From Verrucomicrobiota bacterium (GTDB taxonomy: Bacteria > Verrucomicrobiota > Verrucomicrobiia > Limisphaerales > J093), in NCBI GenBank assembly GCA_003695015.1, contig RFJD01000207.1, forward strand, positions 1 to 9,379: a stretch of 9,379 nucleotides of DNA, given 5' to 3'. The notes below the pieces were generated by a model. It had not been told where the DNA came from. It ran no database searches and was given only the letters and a program-made list of their open reading frames with translations. A program made the position numbers and the translations under genes. Positions 1 through 5,321 of the stretch are shown in pieces. Position 1 is the stretch's first letter. Each line of letters starts with the position of its first letter.

Positions 1-464
1 CGCCCGTCGGCCTCGATCCGGCCGGTCCGGAACACCAACGAGGAGATGTGGCCCTCGCCCACCGCCCGGAGGCTCAGGATGAACCGCAGGGCCCCTTCGG
101 GCAGAGCGGATTGGTCCGGGTGCGGCACGATCGAGGGGTTGAACAACGCCGCCGCCTCCATCGAATACTCCTGCGTGAGGTAGGCCGCGATGAGCAACCG
201 CCGGGCCGGGCTGAGCGGTTCGTCGGTGGGCATTTCGTGGCTCACCGCGTCCCAGACCCGCTCCAGGTAGCGGGGCAGATCCCGGTGCCGGTGGCAGAAG
301 TCCTCCAGAATTCGCTCTGCCTCGCGCTGGGCGTCCGCTTCCTCCAATGCCAGCAGACGCGCCAGCAGACGCAGCAACCGTTCCCGGCTGCGCATTTGCA
401 GCGGCCGGAAAAAGACGCGTGTGCAGTCCGGCCGGATGATGAGCGACGTGCGTGTGACTCGCAT
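1..464 (-). CDS. Glycoside hydrolase family 130 protein (beta-mannoside phosphorylase/mannosidase-like), N-terminal part
   Basis: Only the first 154 residues are inside the window; the gene continues past the left edge. The protein begins MRVTRTSLIIRPDCTRVFFR. A long charged helical stretch follows (about residues 24-75). Then comes the conserved block NPSIVPHPDQSALPEG (109-124) and RFILSLRAVGEGHISS (127-142), which I recognise as the opening of the five-bladed beta-propeller in GH130. Family members cleave or phosphorolyse beta-linked mannosides, usually in the cytoplasm; which reaction applies cannot be told because most of the active site lies outside. The ATG at 464 is supported by a GGAGG at 473-477, eight bases upstream, and no signal peptide follows it. 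The gene lies 131 bases downstream of the metallo-hydrolase gene on the same strand. Family call fairly sure; substrate unknown. Confidence 0.8.
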   Translation of the reverse strand, partial: MRVTRTSLIIRPDCTRVFFRPLQMRSRERLLRLLARLLALEEADAQREAERILEDFCHRHRDLPRYLERVWDAVSHEMPTDEPLSPARRLLIAAYLTQEYSMEAAALFNPSIVPHPDQSALPEGALRFILSLRAVGEGHISSLVFRTGRIEADG

Positions 465-472
465 CCTGCCAA

Positions 473-477
473 CCTCC
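473..477 (-). promoter_or_regulatory. Shine-Dalgarno site GGAGG of the GH130 gene
   Basis: On the minus strand GGAGG sits eight bases before the ATG at 464. It is one of the clearest ribosome-binding sites in the window and fixes the start of the GH130 gene. The spacing is as expected for a sequence complementary to the 16S rRNA tail. Confidence 0.7.
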
Positions 478-565
478 AATCATGCACCGGCGGCGCGACG
501 TCATGCGCCAACCCCTTCCTCCCAAACACTTTAAGCAGACGGCGGCTTCGCGCGCAACCCCCTTG

Positions 566-589
566 CGCCGGCTCCGGTCCGATCCGGCG
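566..589 (-). terminator. Possible hairpin after the metallo-hydrolase gene
   Basis: CGCCGG at 566-571 and CCGGCG at 584-589 form a 6-bp all-GC inverted repeat with a 12-base loop. It lies six bases past the stop codon of the metallo-hydrolase gene. No T-run follows on the minus strand, so it is not a canonical intrinsic terminator, and such short GC repeats occur by chance in this composition. It could weaken read-through into the GH130 gene. Confidence 0.22.
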
Positions 590-595
590 TCCGCT

Positions 596-1528
596 TCAGA
601 ACACCGTGGGGATCCCCTCCTCCAACACCCGCACCTTCTCCGCCCAACCCGCCTCATGGGCCAGCTCGGCCAGCCGGCGCGGCGGTTCGCTCATGTCTTC
701 GAACGACAACCGGAAACTGCCGTAGTGCATCGGCACGAGCCACCGGGCCTGCAAATCCTGGAATGCCTTCACCGCGTCCTCCGGGCCCATGTGGACGTTC
801 TTGAACCCCTCCGGGTGGTAGGCGCCGATCGGCAGCAGGGCGATCTCCGGCTCGCATCGCAGGCCGATCTCCTTGAAGCCCTCGAAGTACGCACTGTCGC
901 CCGCGTGGTAAATGCGCCGGCCCTGATGCTCGAGCACGAACCCGCCGTAGCCACGATGGTGGTCCCGCAACACCCGCGCCCCCCAGTGCTTGCACGGCGT
1001 CAGCGTCACCCGCACGTCCCCCCGCTCGAAGGTGTCCCACCATTCCAACTCGATGATCCGGTCGAACCCGAGCCCCCGCGCCAAATCCCCCACCCCCCAG
1101 GGCACCACCGCGATCCGGGGCGAAGGCAGCCGGCGCAGGGAGGGCTTGTGGAAATGATCGAAGTGCGCGTGCGACACCAGCACCAAGTCCGGCGCCGGCA
1201 GGTCGGAGATCTTCAAGCCGGCCCGCTTGACCCGCTTGAGCAGAAACAGCCAGTTGGCGAACACCGGGTCGATCAGGACGTTCAGATCGGTGAACTGAAC
1301 CAGGAAGGAGGCGTGTCCGATCCAAGTGATGGCCACCTGCCCCTTCTTCAGCCGCGGGAAGGCCACCCGTTTCGGCCGGCCATGCCGCCGCGTCCGCAGC
1401 GGCTTCCACACCATTTCCCGGAAGAAGGTCCGCGGGTTGAACGAGCGTGTGGGGGTCAACTCCCGGAAGGACCGGGGCAACCGCCGGCGGGAACCGCCGC
1501 TCTCAGGATCTGCCGCCGCGCCCCACAT
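596..1528 (-). CDS. Metallo-beta-lactamase-fold hydrolase, NAPE-PLD/UlaG-like
   Basis: A 310-residue metal-dependent hydrolase. Visible hallmarks are TWIGHASFLVQF (68-79), LIDPVF (85-90), the metal motif HAHFDH (120-125), CKHWGAR (179-185), HAGDSAYF (208-215) and MHYGSF (267-272). By comparison with human NAPE-PLD the likely di-metal ligands are H120, H122, D124, H125, H181, D211 and H268; all are present, so the enzyme should be active. The family contains N-acyl-phosphatidylethanolamine phospholipase D and bacterial lactonase-like UlaG relatives, and the substrate cannot be read from sequence. There is no signal peptide; the N-terminus is Arg-rich. The ATG at 1528 is the first start in frame after the pheS stop, with 57 bases between, but no clear ribosome-binding site precedes it, so the true start could be slightly inside. 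It is probably co-transcribed with pheS. Confidence 0.88.
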   Translation of the reverse strand: MWGAAADPESGGSRRRLPRSFRELTPTRSFNPRTFFREMVWKPLRTRRHGRPKRVAFPRLKKGQVAITWIGHASFLVQFTDLNVLIDPVFANWLFLLKRVKRAGLKISDLPAPDLVLVSHAHFDHFHKPSLRRLPSPRIAVVPWGVGDLARGLGFDRIIELEWWDTFERGDVRVTLTPCKHWGARVLRDHHRGYGGFVLEHQGRRIYHAGDSAYFEGFKEIGLRCEPEIALLPIGAYHPEGFKNVHMGPEDAVKAFQDLQARWLVPMHYGSFRLSFEDMSEPPRRLAELAHEAGWAEKVRVLEEGIPTVF

Positions 1529-1585
1529 GACCGTGCCCGCCCCGGCGCTCAGGGCCTCAGCCGGCCGGCCCGGCCCGCCCCCGGC

Positions 1586-2593
1586 CTAGAACTGCCGCAA
1601 GAAGCGCACATCGTTCTGGTAGAACAGCCGGATGTCGTGAATCCCGTAGCGGATCATGGCGATCCGCTCGATGCCGAAGCCGAACGCCCACCCGGTCCAG
1701 ACCTCCGGATCGTAGCCCACGTTCTCGAAGACCTGCGGATGAACCATGCCGCAGCCGGCGATTTCCAGCCATTCCTTGCCCATCTGCCGGGTCAGGGGAC
1801 TGGAAAAGTCGATCTCGAAGCTCGGCTCCGTGTAGCTGAAGTAGTGAGGGCGAAAACGAATCCGCGTCTTCGGCCCCATCAATTCCCGAAACACGAACTC
1901 CACCGTCCCCTTCAGATCCCCCACCGTGACCCCCCGGTCCACGTACAACCCCTCGACTTGGTGGAAGGTCGGGTTGTGCGTGGCGTCCGCCGTGTCCCGC
2001 CGGTACACCCGCCCGGGCACGATGATCCGGACCGGCGGTGGCTGCTGCTTCATGACCCGGATTTGGACCGAGGAGGTGTGCGTGCGCAACAGCAACCGCG
2101 GCTCGGTGGGCAGGTAGAAGGTGTCCTGGGTGTCTCGGGCCGGATGGTCCGCCGGCGTGTTGAGCGCGTCGAAGCAGTGGTAGTCGTCCTCGATCTCCGG
2201 CCCGTCCGCCACGGCAAAGCCGAGCTTCCGGAAGCTCCGGACGATGTCCTCGGTCACCTGGGTCAACGGGTGCCAGTGGCCCAGCCGGCGCCGGCGGCCC
2301 GGGGCGGTGAAATCGACCGGTTCCTTGGGCCGGAGGGCGGCGTCTTCGAGCTCCTGCCGGCGTGCGGCCAAGGCTGCTTCCAACTCGGCCTTCGCCTGGT
2401 TGATGGCCTTGCCGGCGGCCGGACGTTGTTCCTTGGGCAGTTGGCCAAGCTGTTTGAGCAGGGCCGTGAACCGGCCGTGGCTGCCCAAGTGCGCCGCCTT
2501 GGCCCGATCCAGCGCCGCCAGATCGCCCGCCGCCGCGAAGTCCTTCAAAGCCGCCTCCTTCAGCGGCCCGATCTGCTCGATGATCTCTGCCAT
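1586..2593 (-). CDS. pheS: Phenylalanyl-tRNA synthetase alpha subunit
   Basis: Catalytic subunit of the alpha2-beta2 cytoplasmic enzyme that charges tRNA-Phe with phenylalanine. From the ATG at 2593 the product is 335 residues, close to the 327 of E. coli PheS. Residues 1-90 are helical and charged, the tRNA-binding coiled-coil arm. The class II core follows: LGHWHPLTQVTEDI (104-117), GFAVADGPEIEDDYHCFDAL (125-144), motif 2 around PTFHQVEGLYVD (208-219), FRPHYFSYTEPSFEID (247-262) and motif 3 GFGIERIAMIRYGIHDIR (305-322). A303 in GWAFGFG probably corresponds to the E. coli Ala294 that shapes the phenylalanine pocket (inference). An upstream in-frame ATG at 2701 would add 36 residues unlike any PheS, so I chose 2593, although only a weak GGGA precedes it. 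The gene follows rplT by 148 bases. pheT, its usual partner, is not next to it. Confidence 0.97.
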   Translation of the reverse strand: MAEIIEQIGPLKEAALKDFAAAGDLAALDRAKAAHLGSHGRFTALLKQLGQLPKEQRPAAGKAINQAKAELEAALAARRQELEDAALRPKEPVDFTAPGRRRRLGHWHPLTQVTEDIVRSFRKLGFAVADGPEIEDDYHCFDALNTPADHPARDTQDTFYLPTEPRLLLRTHTSSVQIRVMKQQPPPVRIIVPGRVYRRDTADATHNPTFHQVEGLYVDRGVTVGDLKGTVEFVFRELMGPKTRIRFRPHYFSYTEPSFEIDFSSPLTRQMGKEWLEIAGCGMVHPQVFENVGYDPEVWTGWAFGFGIERIAMIRYGIHDIRLFYQNDVRFLRQF

Positions 2594-2623
2594 GTCGATC
2601 AGTCCCGGTCCCGATGGAATCAG

Positions 2624-2738
2624 GAAACGCGCGACAACGCCATCCCGAACCCGCCCCTGCCGGCGGAAACTCCCCCGCTCAACGCAACGAGGCGGCCGCA
2701 TGGACCGCCCCGTCGAAACGCGCGTGTCGCCGAACCCG
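2624..2738 (-). repeat. Two copies of a composite repeat between rplT and pheS
   Basis: The plus-strand decamer GAAACGCGCG occurs at 2624-2633 and again at 2715-2724. Each copy is followed by the nonamer CCGAACCCG, at 2645-2653 and 2730-2738. The spacer inside a copy is 11 bases in the first and 5 in the second, and the copies start 91 bases apart. This fills much of the 148-base rplT-pheS gap. It may be a decayed duplication or a pair of protein-binding sites; chance is not excluded in GC-rich DNA. Confidence 0.45.
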
Positions 2739-2741
2739 ACC

Positions 2742-3125
2742 TCAGGCCACGGCCGGTTGGGCCGATCGTTTCTTCTCCAAACCCTCGCGGGCGGCTTCCA
2801 CCAGCTTGGCGAAGGCCGGGGCGTCGGTCGCCGCCAAGTCGGCCAGCATCTTGCGGTTGACCTCGATGCCGGCGGCGTAAAGCCCCTCGATGAAGCGGCT
2901 GTAGCTCAGGCCCATGGACCGCACCGCGGCGTTGATCCGGACCTGCCAGAGCCGCCGGAAGTCACGCTTGCGGGTGCGCCGGTCGCGATAGGCGTACTGC
3001 AGGCCGTGATCGATGGCGTCGGAAGCATAGCGGTAGAGTTTCGACCGCCGCATCCGGAAGCCCTTGGCGGCCTTGATCATCCGCTTGCGGCGACGACGGG
3101 ATGCCGGGGAATTGGTGACTCGCAT
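2742..3125 (-). CDS. rplT: 50S ribosomal protein L20
   Basis: A 127-residue, strongly basic protein of the large ribosomal subunit that binds 23S rRNA early in assembly. Landmarks are MRVTNSPASRRRRKRMIKAA (1-20), GFRMRRSKLYRYASDAI, the YAYRDRRTRKRDFRRLWQ segment and RINAAVRSMGLSYSRFIEGL, all standard L20 features. The C-terminus runs a few residues past the usual 117-119 and ends in an Ala/Pro tail. The start at 3125 has a good GAGGAGA site at 3132-3138. rpmI lies 24 bases upstream, the near-universal rpmI-rplT pairing. In several bacteria L20 represses its own operon through a structured infC leader; infC is not present here and the leader appears too short for that structure. Confidence 0.97.
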   Translation of the reverse strand: MRVTNSPASRRRRKRMIKAAKGFRMRRSKLYRYASDAIDHGLQYAYRDRRTRKRDFRRLWQVRINAAVRSMGLSYSRFIEGLYAAGIEVNRKMLADLAATDAPAFAKLVEAAREGLEKKRSAQPAVA

Positions 3126-3131
3126 GGGAAC

Positions 3132-3138
3132 TCTCCTC
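3132..3138 (-). promoter_or_regulatory. Shine-Dalgarno site of rplT
   Basis: GAGGAGA on the minus strand, six bases before the rplT ATG at 3125, within the 24-base gap after rpmI. It shows that rplT has its own ribosome entry site rather than depending only on translation of rpmI. Confidence 0.65.
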
Positions 3139-3149
3139 GCTGCTCAGGG

Positions 3150-3359
3150 TTAGTGACTGAAGGGCAGGCACTCCTTGACGCGGCTGGCATCGCCGGGCGG
3201 CGCCTCGACCTGTTTCCGAAGCCGCCGACGACGGTCCGGACTCTTGCTGGCCAGAAGGTGGCGGCGGCCGGCGTGGGACCGCATCACCTTCCCCGTGGCC
3301 GTGATCTTGAACCGCTTGGCCACGGATTTGCGGGTTTTCTGATTTCTCGCGCGTCGCAT
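3150..3359 (-). CDS. rpmI: 50S ribosomal protein L35
   Basis: A 69-residue basic protein of the large ribosomal subunit. Recognisable L35 features are KTRKSVAKRFKITATGKV (8-25), SHAGRRHLLASKSPDRRRRL (28-47) and the closing RVKECLPF (60-67), which matches the usual end of the family. Usual length is 64-66 residues. The ATG at 3359 gives the family N-terminus; a longer frame extends upstream but has no L35 character there. The ribosome-binding site is weak (GGAC region). It is the first gene of the leftward rpmI-rplT-pheS cluster. In many bacteria infC precedes it; here a promoter and a divergent gene do. Confidence 0.95.
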   Translation of the reverse strand: MRRARNQKTRKSVAKRFKITATGKVMRSHAGRRHLLASKSPDRRRRLRKQVEAPPGDASRVKECLPFSH

Positions 3360-3393
3360 TGAACGTCCAGTTTCGATTCCAAAAAGAGCGCGC

Positions 3394-3422
3394 ACTATAG
3401 GCAGCCCCTCACGGGGACGCAA
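3394..3422 (-). promoter_or_regulatory. Sigma70-like promoter for rpmI-rplT-pheS
   Basis: On the minus strand TTGCGT (3417-3422) is followed after exactly 17 bases by TATAGT (3394-3399). The -10 box matches the consensus at five of six positions, the -35 box at three. Transcription would begin near 3387 and give an untranslated leader of about 27 bases before rpmI. The spacer holds the short inverted repeat CCCC-GTGA-GGGG (3405-3416), which could be an operator or mere chance. The TATAGT is one of very few AT-rich hexamers in this GC-rich stretch, and its placement supports the call. Confidence 0.6.
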
Positions 3423-3472
3423 GCACCAACCGCCGGTTTTTCGGACGCCTGAGCGCCTGCCCCCTGCCCTCC

Positions 3473-3484
3473 GACGCCGGCGTC
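3473..3484. promoter_or_regulatory. 12-base perfect palindrome in the divergent intergenic region
   Basis: GACGCCGGCGTC reads the same on both strands. It lies about 50 bases upstream of the rpmI -35 box and about 140 bases upstream of the DUF4185-like gene. Its right half (GGCGTCC, 3479-3485) can also pair with GGACGCC at 3443-3449. Symmetry and position suit a dimeric regulator, but no known operator is recognised. Confidence 0.3.
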
Positions 3485-3552
3485 CCGCCACCGGACCGCC
3501 CAAGGTTCCCGGAATCCTCACCGGGCGGCCCGCCGCACCTCCCTCGACCCGG

Positions 3553-3588
3553 CGGCGGAGAAAAACATGGCCGTCCCGGCCTCCGCCG
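3553..3588 (+). promoter_or_regulatory. Bulged hairpin covering the start of a short upstream ORF
   Basis: CGGCGGAG (3553-3560) pairs perfectly with CTCCGCCG (3581-3588). Immediately inside the right arm, GCCG (3570-3573) pairs with CGGC (3577-3580) around a 3-base loop. The result is one 12-bp stem with a 9-base bulge, AAAAACATG (3561-3569). The bulge carries an ATG, and the 5' arm carries its GGAG ribosome-binding site. If the transcript of the downstream gene starts upstream of 3553, this would be a leader structure that hides a ribosome-binding site. The pairing is seen directly; function is inference. Confidence 0.4.
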
Positions 3589-3611
3589 GCGAAAATCCCG
3601 AAAATCCCTGA
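3567..3611 (+). CDS. Possible 14-codon upstream ORF (leader peptide candidate)
   Basis: ATG at 3567 to TGA at 3609-3611 encodes MAVPASAGENPENP. A GGAG at 3557-3560 lies six bases before the ATG, a better ribosome-binding site than that of the main gene, whose ATG is 14 bases after this stop. The peptide ends in Asn-Pro-Glu-Asn-Pro-stop; a C-terminal proline is known to slow termination. The start lies in the bulge of a hairpin. This could couple or gate translation of the downstream secreted protein. A 14-codon ORF may also arise by chance, so confidence is low. Confidence 0.3.
   Translation: MAVPASAGENPENP
3591..3608 (+). repeat. Tandem 9-base repeat before the DUF4185-like gene
   Basis: GAAAATCCC occurs twice without interruption (3591-3599, 3600-3608), ending 17 bases before the start codon at 3626. 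It encodes the repeated Glu-Asn-Pro at the end of the possible leader peptide, so the repeat may be selected as codons, as DNA, or not at all. It is unusually A-rich for its surroundings. Confidence 0.5.
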
Positions 3612-3625
3612 AGAAAGCAACGGCG

Positions 3626-4723
3626 ATGAAGACGACAACGCTCGCGACGGTGAGGCTGGCCGCGGCAGCGGCCCTGCTGGCGGCCCTTGCGCCAAGTCCG
3701 GCGGCCGGGGCGGACCACACCGCGCCCTACCCGCCCAGCCCGGTGATCGCCGGGATCCAATTCGACCAGACCACTTGGTTCAAGGCCGCCCCGGGCAGCG
3801 ATCAATTCGGCACGACCTGGGCCCGGGACGGCCACCTCTACACGGCTTGGGGGGATGGCGGCGGCTTCGGCGGCACGAACTCGAAGGGCCGATCCAGCCT
3901 CGGCGTCGCCCGCCTCGAAGGGACCCCGCCGCATTGGCGGGGAGTGAACATCTGGGGCGGCTTCAAACCTCTCTCGCCGCAAAAGCCGATCCGCGGCAAG
4001 ACCAGCAGCGGTGTGATCGCGCTGGACGGGGCCATCCACCTCTACGTGGTGGAACAAGGCGTCTGGACGAACAATCGCCTCTGGCGTTCGACCGACCTGG
4101 GCATGAGCTGGAAGGACCTCGGCCCGGTGTTCAACGAGCCGGACGCCGCGTTCGCCGACCCGGGCATCCTGCAGTTCGGCCCGGATTACCAAGGCGCGCG
4201 CGACCGGTTCGTGTACGGCTACAGCGAAAAACCTTGGAAGGACGGCCTGGCCCTGTTCCGCGTGCCCGGGAAACGACTGGCCCGGCGGGAGGCCTACGAG
4301 TTCTTCGCGGGCATGGACGCTCACGGCAGGCCGCGTTGGACCCGGGACATCCGCAGGATGAAACCCGTTTTCACCGATCCCCGCGGAACCGAATGGGGCG
4401 TGACCTGCGTCTTCGCTCCGGCCCTGAAGCGTTACCTCATGGCGGTGCGTCACGACGGCGACTCGGGCGCGTGGGGGTTGTTCGACGCGCCGGAACCGTG
4501 GGGCCCTTGGACGGTCGTCGCCTACGGTGACGACTTCCCCGGGTGGACTTGGACGGTCGATCCGCACGGCGCCAGCGCCGGCCGGCCCGCTTGGATGCAC
4601 ACCTTCCCCGCCAAGTGGATGAGTCCCGACGGCACGACCTTGTGGCAGATCTCCGACCGGGGCGACCAGTTCAACCTGGTCAAGGCGCGACTGCTCCTCC
4701 GGCGGAACCCAACCCGGCCGTGA
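3626..4723 (+). CDS. Secreted DUF4185-like beta-propeller protein
   Basis: A 365-residue exported protein. The N-terminus MKTTTLATVRLAAAAALLAA with SPAAGA before Asp30 is a clear Sec signal peptide with likely cleavage after AGA (27-29). The mature part resembles DUF4185 and sialidase-like propellers common in Planctomycetes and Verrucomicrobia: TTWARDGHLYTAWGDGGGFG (63-82), an Asp-box STDLGMSW (155-162), FDAPEPWGPW (286-295) and FPAKWMSPDGTTLWQISD (327-344). Such folds bind or cleave carbohydrates, but no catalytic set can be assigned and no enzyme activity is claimed. It is the only long plus-strand gene in the window, divergent from rpmI and convergent with the 184-residue gene. Its own ribosome-binding site is weak (AGAAAG region), and a possible 14-codon ORF lies just upstream. 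No promoter is recognised. The family call comes from memory of the motifs. Confidence 0.75.
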   Translation: MKTTTLATVRLAAAAALLAALAPSPAAGADHTAPYPPSPVIAGIQFDQTTWFKAAPGSDQFGTTWARDGHLYTAWGDGGGFGGTNSKGRSSLGVARLEGTPPHWRGVNIWGGFKPLSPQKPIRGKTSSGVIALDGAIHLYVVEQGVWTNNRLWRSTDLGMSWKDLGPVFNEPDAAFADPGILQFGPDYQGARDRFVYGYSEKPWKDGLALFRVPGKRLARREAYEFFAGMDAHGRPRWTRDIRRMKPVFTDPRGTEWGVTCVFAPALKRYLMAVRHDGDSGAWGLFDAPEPWGPWTVVAYGDDFPGWTWTVDPHGASAGRPAWMHTFPAKWMSPDGTTLWQISDRGDQFNLVKARLLLRRNPTRP

Positions 4724-4735
4724 GGAGCCGACAAA

Positions 4736-4757
4736 CGGGCCGGGCTCTCCCGGCCCG
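4736..4757. terminator. GC hairpin between convergent genes
   Basis: CGGGCCGGG (4736-4744) pairs perfectly with CCCGGCCCG (4749-4757) around a CTCT loop, a 9-bp all-GC stem. It starts 13 bases after the stop of the DUF4185-like gene and ends 9 bases before the stop of the opposing gene, the classic place for a two-way terminator. Neither strand has a T-run after it, so it is not a textbook intrinsic terminator; it may need Rho or act as a 3'-end stabiliser. Confidence 0.55.
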
Positions 4758-4766
4758 GCCGCCACT

Positions 4767-5321
4767 TCAGGGCGATCCCGGTGAGGGGGCGGTCTTCGTG
4801 CGGCCGGAACCGGGCGTAGCGGGTGCGCCGTTGGTGCCCGGCGGCCGCGCAAGTGGACGCGGGCTCGCCCCGGCGGCGGGGTTGGTCCTCGAAAGCATCA
4901 ACGACGGAGCGGCGTTCGACGCCATCCGTTGCTGCAGGGTGGTCAACGGCGTCGGGCGCAGGTGCCATGCCTGGCAATTGGTGCAGAAATAGTACCGGGC
5001 CAGGAACTCCGGCGTGGGGGTCCAGCGTCGGACCGCGTTGGTGCGGGCGGCACCGGCGCCAACGCCTGCCGGCGTGGCGGCGGCCGCCGCGGCCGCGCCC
5101 CGGGCCGCCTGCCCTGCCTGCGGCGAAGCGGCCGCCGTCTTGCGCAGCCCTTGCAACGCATCCCGCACTGCAAAGACGTAGAAAGGCGACCCGCCTTCGA
5201 CGATCGGTTGCGCCCGCAGCCAACCGCCCGTGGCCACCACCGCCCCCAACAGGATCAGCCCCCGCCGCCAGACGGCGGCCGACGGGAATGAACGCTTCAC
5301 ACCGGAACCGAGCTTTTTCAT
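4767..5321 (-). CDS. Exported hypothetical protein with CxxCxxxH motif
   Basis: A 184-residue protein of unknown function. Residues 19-38 (RRGLILLGAVVATGGWLRAQ) form a hydrophobic signal peptide or anchor, with likely cleavage after LRA (35-38 region). Then come a short ordered segment IVEGGSPFYVFAVRDALQGL (40-59), an Ala/Gly-rich linker (62-92), the cysteine segment YYFCTNCQAWHLR (110-122) and a Pro/Ala/Ser/Thr-rich tail. C113, C116 and H120 could bind a metal or form a disulfide; the pattern is not the CxxCH of a c-type heme site. Its ATG overlaps the stop of the 801-residue gene in ATGA (5318-5321), so it is the last gene of that operon and probably translated by coupling. I do not recognise a family. 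Low-complexity regions make homology hard to judge. Confidence 0.7.
   Translation of the reverse strand: MKKLGSGVKRSFPSAAVWRRGLILLGAVVATGGWLRAQPIVEGGSPFYVFAVRDALQGLRKTAAASPQAGQAARGAAAAAAATPAGVGAGAARTNAVRRWTPTPEFLARYYFCTNCQAWHLRPTPLTTLQQRMASNAAPSLMLSRTNPAAGASPRPLARPPGTNGAPATPGSGRTKTAPSPGSP

Noticed and set aside
502..545. Promoter TTGCGC-17-TTAAAG and an alternative ATG (504) upstream of the GH130 gene
   Set aside because: The hexamers match the consensus poorly, and the ATG at 504 is in a different frame from the GH130 protein and yields a low-complexity product.
1529..1585. G-quadruplex in the pheS to metallo-hydrolase gap
   Set aside because: Several G-runs occur on the minus strand, but three close ones are followed by a fourth only about 25 bases away, and base composition explains them.
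2594..2701. A 36-residue N-terminal extension of PheS from the ATG at 2701
   Set aside because: The extra residues are Arg-rich and unlike PheS, whereas MAEIIEQIGPLKEAALKDF matches the normal start.
2594..2741. pheM-like phenylalanine-rich attenuator peptide upstream of pheS
   Set aside because: No short frame with a run of Phe codons and no hairpin followed by a T-run is present in the gap.
482..2860. Open frame of 792 codons on the plus strand
   Set aside because: It lies antisense to the metallo-hydrolase, pheS and part of rplT, is rich in Arg, Pro and His, and shows no domain. Long antisense frames are expected in GC-rich DNA.
3426..3441. AACC-GCC-GGTT followed by T-residues as an intrinsic terminator on the plus strand
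   Set aside because: The stem is only four pairs, and no plus-strand gene lies upstream to terminate.
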